From contig NBAY01000059.1 of assembly GCA_002794775.1 (NCBI GenBank), positions 186,001 to 250,000 of the forward strand: 64,000 nucleotides of DNA, given 5' to 3'. Below, piece by piece: positions 60,666 through 64,000 of this stretch. The translations under genes and the position numbers were made by a program. Below the pieces are notes generated by a model. That model was not told the origin of the DNA. It saw nothing but the letters and a program-made list of their open reading frames with translations, and ran no database searches. Each line of letters starts with the position of its first letter. Within the stretch, counting starts at the first letter, position 1. Origin of the DNA: Porodaedalea pini. Taxonomy: Eukaryota; Basidiomycota; Agaricomycetes; Hymenochaetales; Hymenochaetaceae.

Positions 60666-60943
60666 CGCAATATATGCTGCCCTGTGTTTCCTGCTCTAAG
60701 TTCAGAACGGACATTCTTATACACCCCTTCTCAATTTAGGACGATCAACAGGCGGACGCGTTGTTGTCATTTATTTACGCGTCTTCTTCTCTGGGTCCTT
60801 TAGCCATTAATATGTATACGTAAGTGCACTTAGATGCACTCAAACGACTCTTTCATACCCGGGATATTGCATTCAAAAATCAACTCTGCGGATAGCTTCC
60901 AGACATGAAAAATAAGTGATTCAAATGATTCACAATGGATACC

Positions 60944-63900
60944 TTAGATATTTCCCGACAGAATATCATCCTTACTGCCCAAGTAGAAAACAGGGATCTG
61001 GTCAAGAGGCGCACTGATATTTATCGTCTGCCCGCCCTGACCGAAGTTCTCATCCGTCCACCTGAAGATTAACATATCTGATCAACAACCAAAGAGAAGA
61101 ATATTGCCATGAAGAATCACCCACCAATGAGTCCAAGAAAAGTTCTGGTTTATCATATCATCATTGAGCCGAGGCAGGTATACCTCCTTTGACGTCGCGC
61201 CCTCTACACCATTCGGGGAGATGAGTAGCCTCGGACCTAGTTACGGAACTTCAGCTGGAGTGATAGATGAGGATTCACAAACTATTTCGACTTACCAAAC
61301 ATGTACTGATAAATGATGGCTGGCTCGTTCACTGCCGTCCCGTTGACGACCGCCTCGTCCGACGAGAAGTCATAATACAAGCCGCGGACGATAGTCTTTC
61401 CAGATGACTGCAGCATCTGGAAGAGCTTCTTCACGTACGGGATGAGCGTATACCGCAGGGCGATGTACTAGGACGGGCTTTAGAATATGATTAAGAATGA
61501 CTGAATACACGAACGCACCCCTTTGATGATCTCGAAGTTCTCCTCCCCGTATGCCCACGGCTGTCCTCTCGGTCAGCCACAAGGTAGACGTGTGTATGAA
61601 CGAGCAATACCTCATTCGGGCAGTTGTTGGCCTCTGGAGGCATTGTACTTTGCGGGATATCGCAGTTGCGGTCACTACAAGAACTTGCTTCAGGCCAATA
61701 AGAAACTAAAGCCAGCAACATTGACTCACCCATGTACGCGCATCTAAGCGTATTGTGCATCAGCGAGCGAAACAGACAACAATTCGGAACTCACGTAAGG
61801 CAGAAACACGCCCATACTAAGCCATTTGACGAATAGTTCCTTTCCCTGGTAAAGCAATCTTCTGTAAGACAAATGTCGCTATACTGATAGAATAGAACCC
61901 ACGTAATCAGTGTCGATATTCAGTCCTGCGAATCCACCAATATCCAACGTCCACGATGAAATGCCCGACGCAGCAACTGACACGCCCGCAGTGATCTGCT
62001 GCAACAGCACATCAAAGCTTGACGTCGTGTCACCGCTCCACAGGTACGAGCAGAAGCGCTGCCCGCCGAGGAACGTGCTGCGGGTCAGCGACATGTACTC
62101 ACACGACGTCGACGCACCCAGCGTGTAATCTGTGAGGTTCGAGAAGCCCTCATCGATAGCTTGTTGGTGCAGCCAAGGGTACATCTTCCCCGAGCCTTCT
62201 TGTGTACCGAGGAAGTACTGTGTGAAGGGGCGCGCGTACGGCAAGGTGTTGATTGAGTCTTGACCGTCTGGTAAGATGATGCATGAGCATCTTCCAGCGG
62301 CATCCACTCTTTTTCTGAGGCTTACTGTTTACGAAAGGTTCGCCCAAGCTGCCACCTGACACAGAATTTAGTAAGGAATTTCATGTCAAATATGCAAATA
62401 CTCACCATCTGCTTGGTCAATCCAAAAATTATGTATCCCATTTGAAAAATAACTATCATTCAGGCGCTTCCCTAAGCCATCCTCCGTCAGCTTCGCAACA
62501 CACAACAAAACCCAACAAAATTGCACAACTCACACAAAAACTCCCTCGCCGCAGGATTCGTCGAGTCAATCAAACGCGTATACACTCCCGCGAACGAGTC
62601 CGTGATGCCCGTGCCGTCGCGCGTAGTGGCCAAGAGCCCCGTCTGCTGCATCTCGATGTAGTTCACGGACAGGTCTTCGACGCTCGGCCAGAGCGACACC
62701 ATCATCTCCGCCCCTGTCAGCTCTTTCACTTTCGCTGCCATGCCGGCGGGGTCTGGGAAGTATGTCGGGTCGAAGGACCTGAAAGCTGTGCTAAGCTCTG
62801 TGAAGAGGGCATCGAATGAAGGATGAAATACCAGTCGCCTTGATATTTCCATGCAAAGAAATCTAGAAGCGATATGTTGAGTTATCTGTTGCAGCGGTGA
62901 AGTGATACGAACGCACCGACAACAATGAGGGACACGTTGACTTCCTCGTCATGAAACTGTTGTGCGACATCGAGCACCTGTGTCTCATTCCAGTAGCGCA
63001 GTTTCGATTGCTGGTAACCCAGGATAAAGTCAGGCGGAGTCGGCTGACGGCCTTAAAGATTTACATCAGAGTAAGTTTCAATGGAGAACAGAGACTGAAC
63101 TCACCAGTGACTGCTGTATACTGCTTCTGCAAGGCGTCATAATCTCCAGGATCTGCTGTGGTGCTAAGGATAAAGCTTAGGATAGTCAGAACAATAGTAA
63201 GCATAAGCACGTACATATAATAATCCACAACTGTGGCCTCATCAGCAAAGTACCGGGTACGATAGGGCGTGAACTCTAGAATATGCAACAAGTATTGAGA
63301 AGAGAAGCACAGTGCTGAGGGTGAGGAACTCCTCACCAATGCGTCCTTGGCTCGGCATGTTGAAAAATTGGAGATAACCCTGATATAAAACTCAGATGAC
63401 GGCCATGGAGAAACGACACAAGTGTGCTTACCTTATTAGACATATAAATCGGCAGCGTAACTTGCGAATTGAAGTTTAATAAGTCAACCACTTGTCCCTT
63501 TTTATTGACCGTATTATCTTTACAGCACGCCTGCTGCCCCGCCCCATAGAACTGTTCATCCGGATCAGACGCGAATGAAAACTCAGCAGCAAAGCTGTTC
63601 GCGCGAAAGTCCTGACGGTAGAAGCGCGCCGTAAGTGTCTTTGTGTCCGTGTATTCTGCGGTCAGGAGGTCTTGGACCTCGGTACCGTTGGAAGCGGTCG
63701 AGACGCGGTAGAAGGAGAGCACGCCGCCTGAGAGCGTTGCGAGGATGTTGCCGTTACGCAGAGATGCGTCGCCTTGGAATGGGACGAGGGTGTCGAACGA
63801 CAGTCCAGCGGAGCCGCCAGGTCCCTCGAGAGGTGGGTCGAGTAGAGATGAGGGTTCTGTCCCCGTAGGGTCGCGCATGATACTTGCACGAACACGCAGC

Positions 63901-64000
63901 CCATGTTCGCCGTACGGCTGCAAGATCGTTCAGTTCTAATCCATCCTTACATGAAGCTTTCCGTCATACCTGGATGAAAACGCGTTCAAAGCCGTTCTGT
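60944..64000 (-). CDS. Glycoside hydrolase family 31 (alpha-glucosidase/alpha-xylosidase type), C-terminal part
   Basis: The gene runs off the right edge; the N terminus is missing. Visible from right to left: NGFERVFIQ-PYGEHGLRVRAS (typical GH31 N domain), EQFYGAGQQ, VDLLNFNSQVTLPIYMSNKGY, RQPTPPDFILGYQQSKLRY, VDFFAWKYQGDWSFDPTYFPDP, HNFWIDQAD-GGSLGEPF (nucleophile Asp near 62415) and FCSYLWSGDTTSSFDVL (acid/base Asp near 62035). Then follow WTLDIGGFAG, FVKWLSMGVFLPYMRVHGDRN, LRYTLIPYVKKLF, EPAIIYQYMFGPRLLISP and LDQIPVFYLGSKDDILSGNI-stop (60944). Introns are frequent and short. FWIDQAD instead of the WxDMNE of classical alpha-glucosidases points to another GH31 subgroup; substrate is undetermined. 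A secreted location is likely but the signal peptide lies outside the window. Confidence 0.88.

Larger units (their letters stand above)
58366..60943. other. Gene-poor 2.6 kb interval
   Basis: Between the M20 gene and the 3' end of the GH31 gene. It holds one small ORF (59238-59450, listed separately) and a perfect palindrome (60628-60665, listed separately). Other ORFs, such as 59546-59815 (+) and its antisense, look random. No tRNA or repeat array was seen. Confidence 0.45.

Overview
The window looks like a gene-dense euchromatic segment of a basidiomycete, most likely an Agaricomycete. Protein-coding genes are broken by many short introns (about 45-70 nt, GT-AG with CTRAY-like branch sites). 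The families fit: PAK kinase, polyporopepsin-like A1 proteases, S10 carboxypeptidases, GH31. The transposons are also typical: a chromodomain Ty3/gypsy element, a two-gene PIF/Harbinger-like element and an APE/RT/RNase H LINE.

Layout. 1-6970 (+): C-terminal ~2,150 residues of an ATM/Tel1 checkpoint kinase. 7864-10523 (-): STE20/PAK kinase. 10681-11889 (-) and 12624-14039 (+): two unrecognised membrane proteins. 14228-15310 (-): UbiA-type prenyltransferase. 16165-25551 is a protease-rich block, all on the minus strand: an S10 carboxypeptidase, an A1 aspartic protease without a visible signal peptide, and an A1-like protein that has lost both catalytic aspartates. A decayed BiP/HSP70 pseudogene (+) lies between the two A1 genes. 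A MITE-like element lies at 26042-26360, and RAD9 (9-1-1 clamp) at 26837-28687 (-).

From about 28.7 to 47.6 kb, everything between RAD9 and TFIP11/NTR1 is one nested stack of mobile elements. The outer element is a LINE on the + strand. Its ORF1 is split first by a 3.46 kb Harbinger-like element (target duplication TTA/ATT) and then by a 2.87 kb non-coding foldback element. The foldback has 1.42 kb arms, a 36-nt loop and a TA duplication. Its left arm is split by a 6.2 kb gypsy chromovirus-type retrotransposon (414-bp LTRs, CTCCA duplication). Removing each insertion with one copy of its duplication puts LINE ORF1 back in a single frame across both junctions. Nearly all premature stops, most sampled differences between the foldback arms and all three LTR differences are C-to-T/G-to-A changes, mostly at CpG. 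This suggests methylation-linked deamination.

To the right: the spliceosome-disassembly factor TFIP11/NTR1 (47849-51085, -), a second S10 carboxypeptidase (51700-54835, +) paralogous to the left copy, a PM20D2-like M20 peptidase/amidohydrolase (55801-about 58365, +), a 2.6 kb gene-poor interval with a perfect 17-bp-arm palindrome, and the C-terminal part of a GH31 glycosidase (60944 to window end, -).

All intron boundaries were read by eye from splice signals, phase and conserved motifs. Family calls rest on motif recognition, without database searches.
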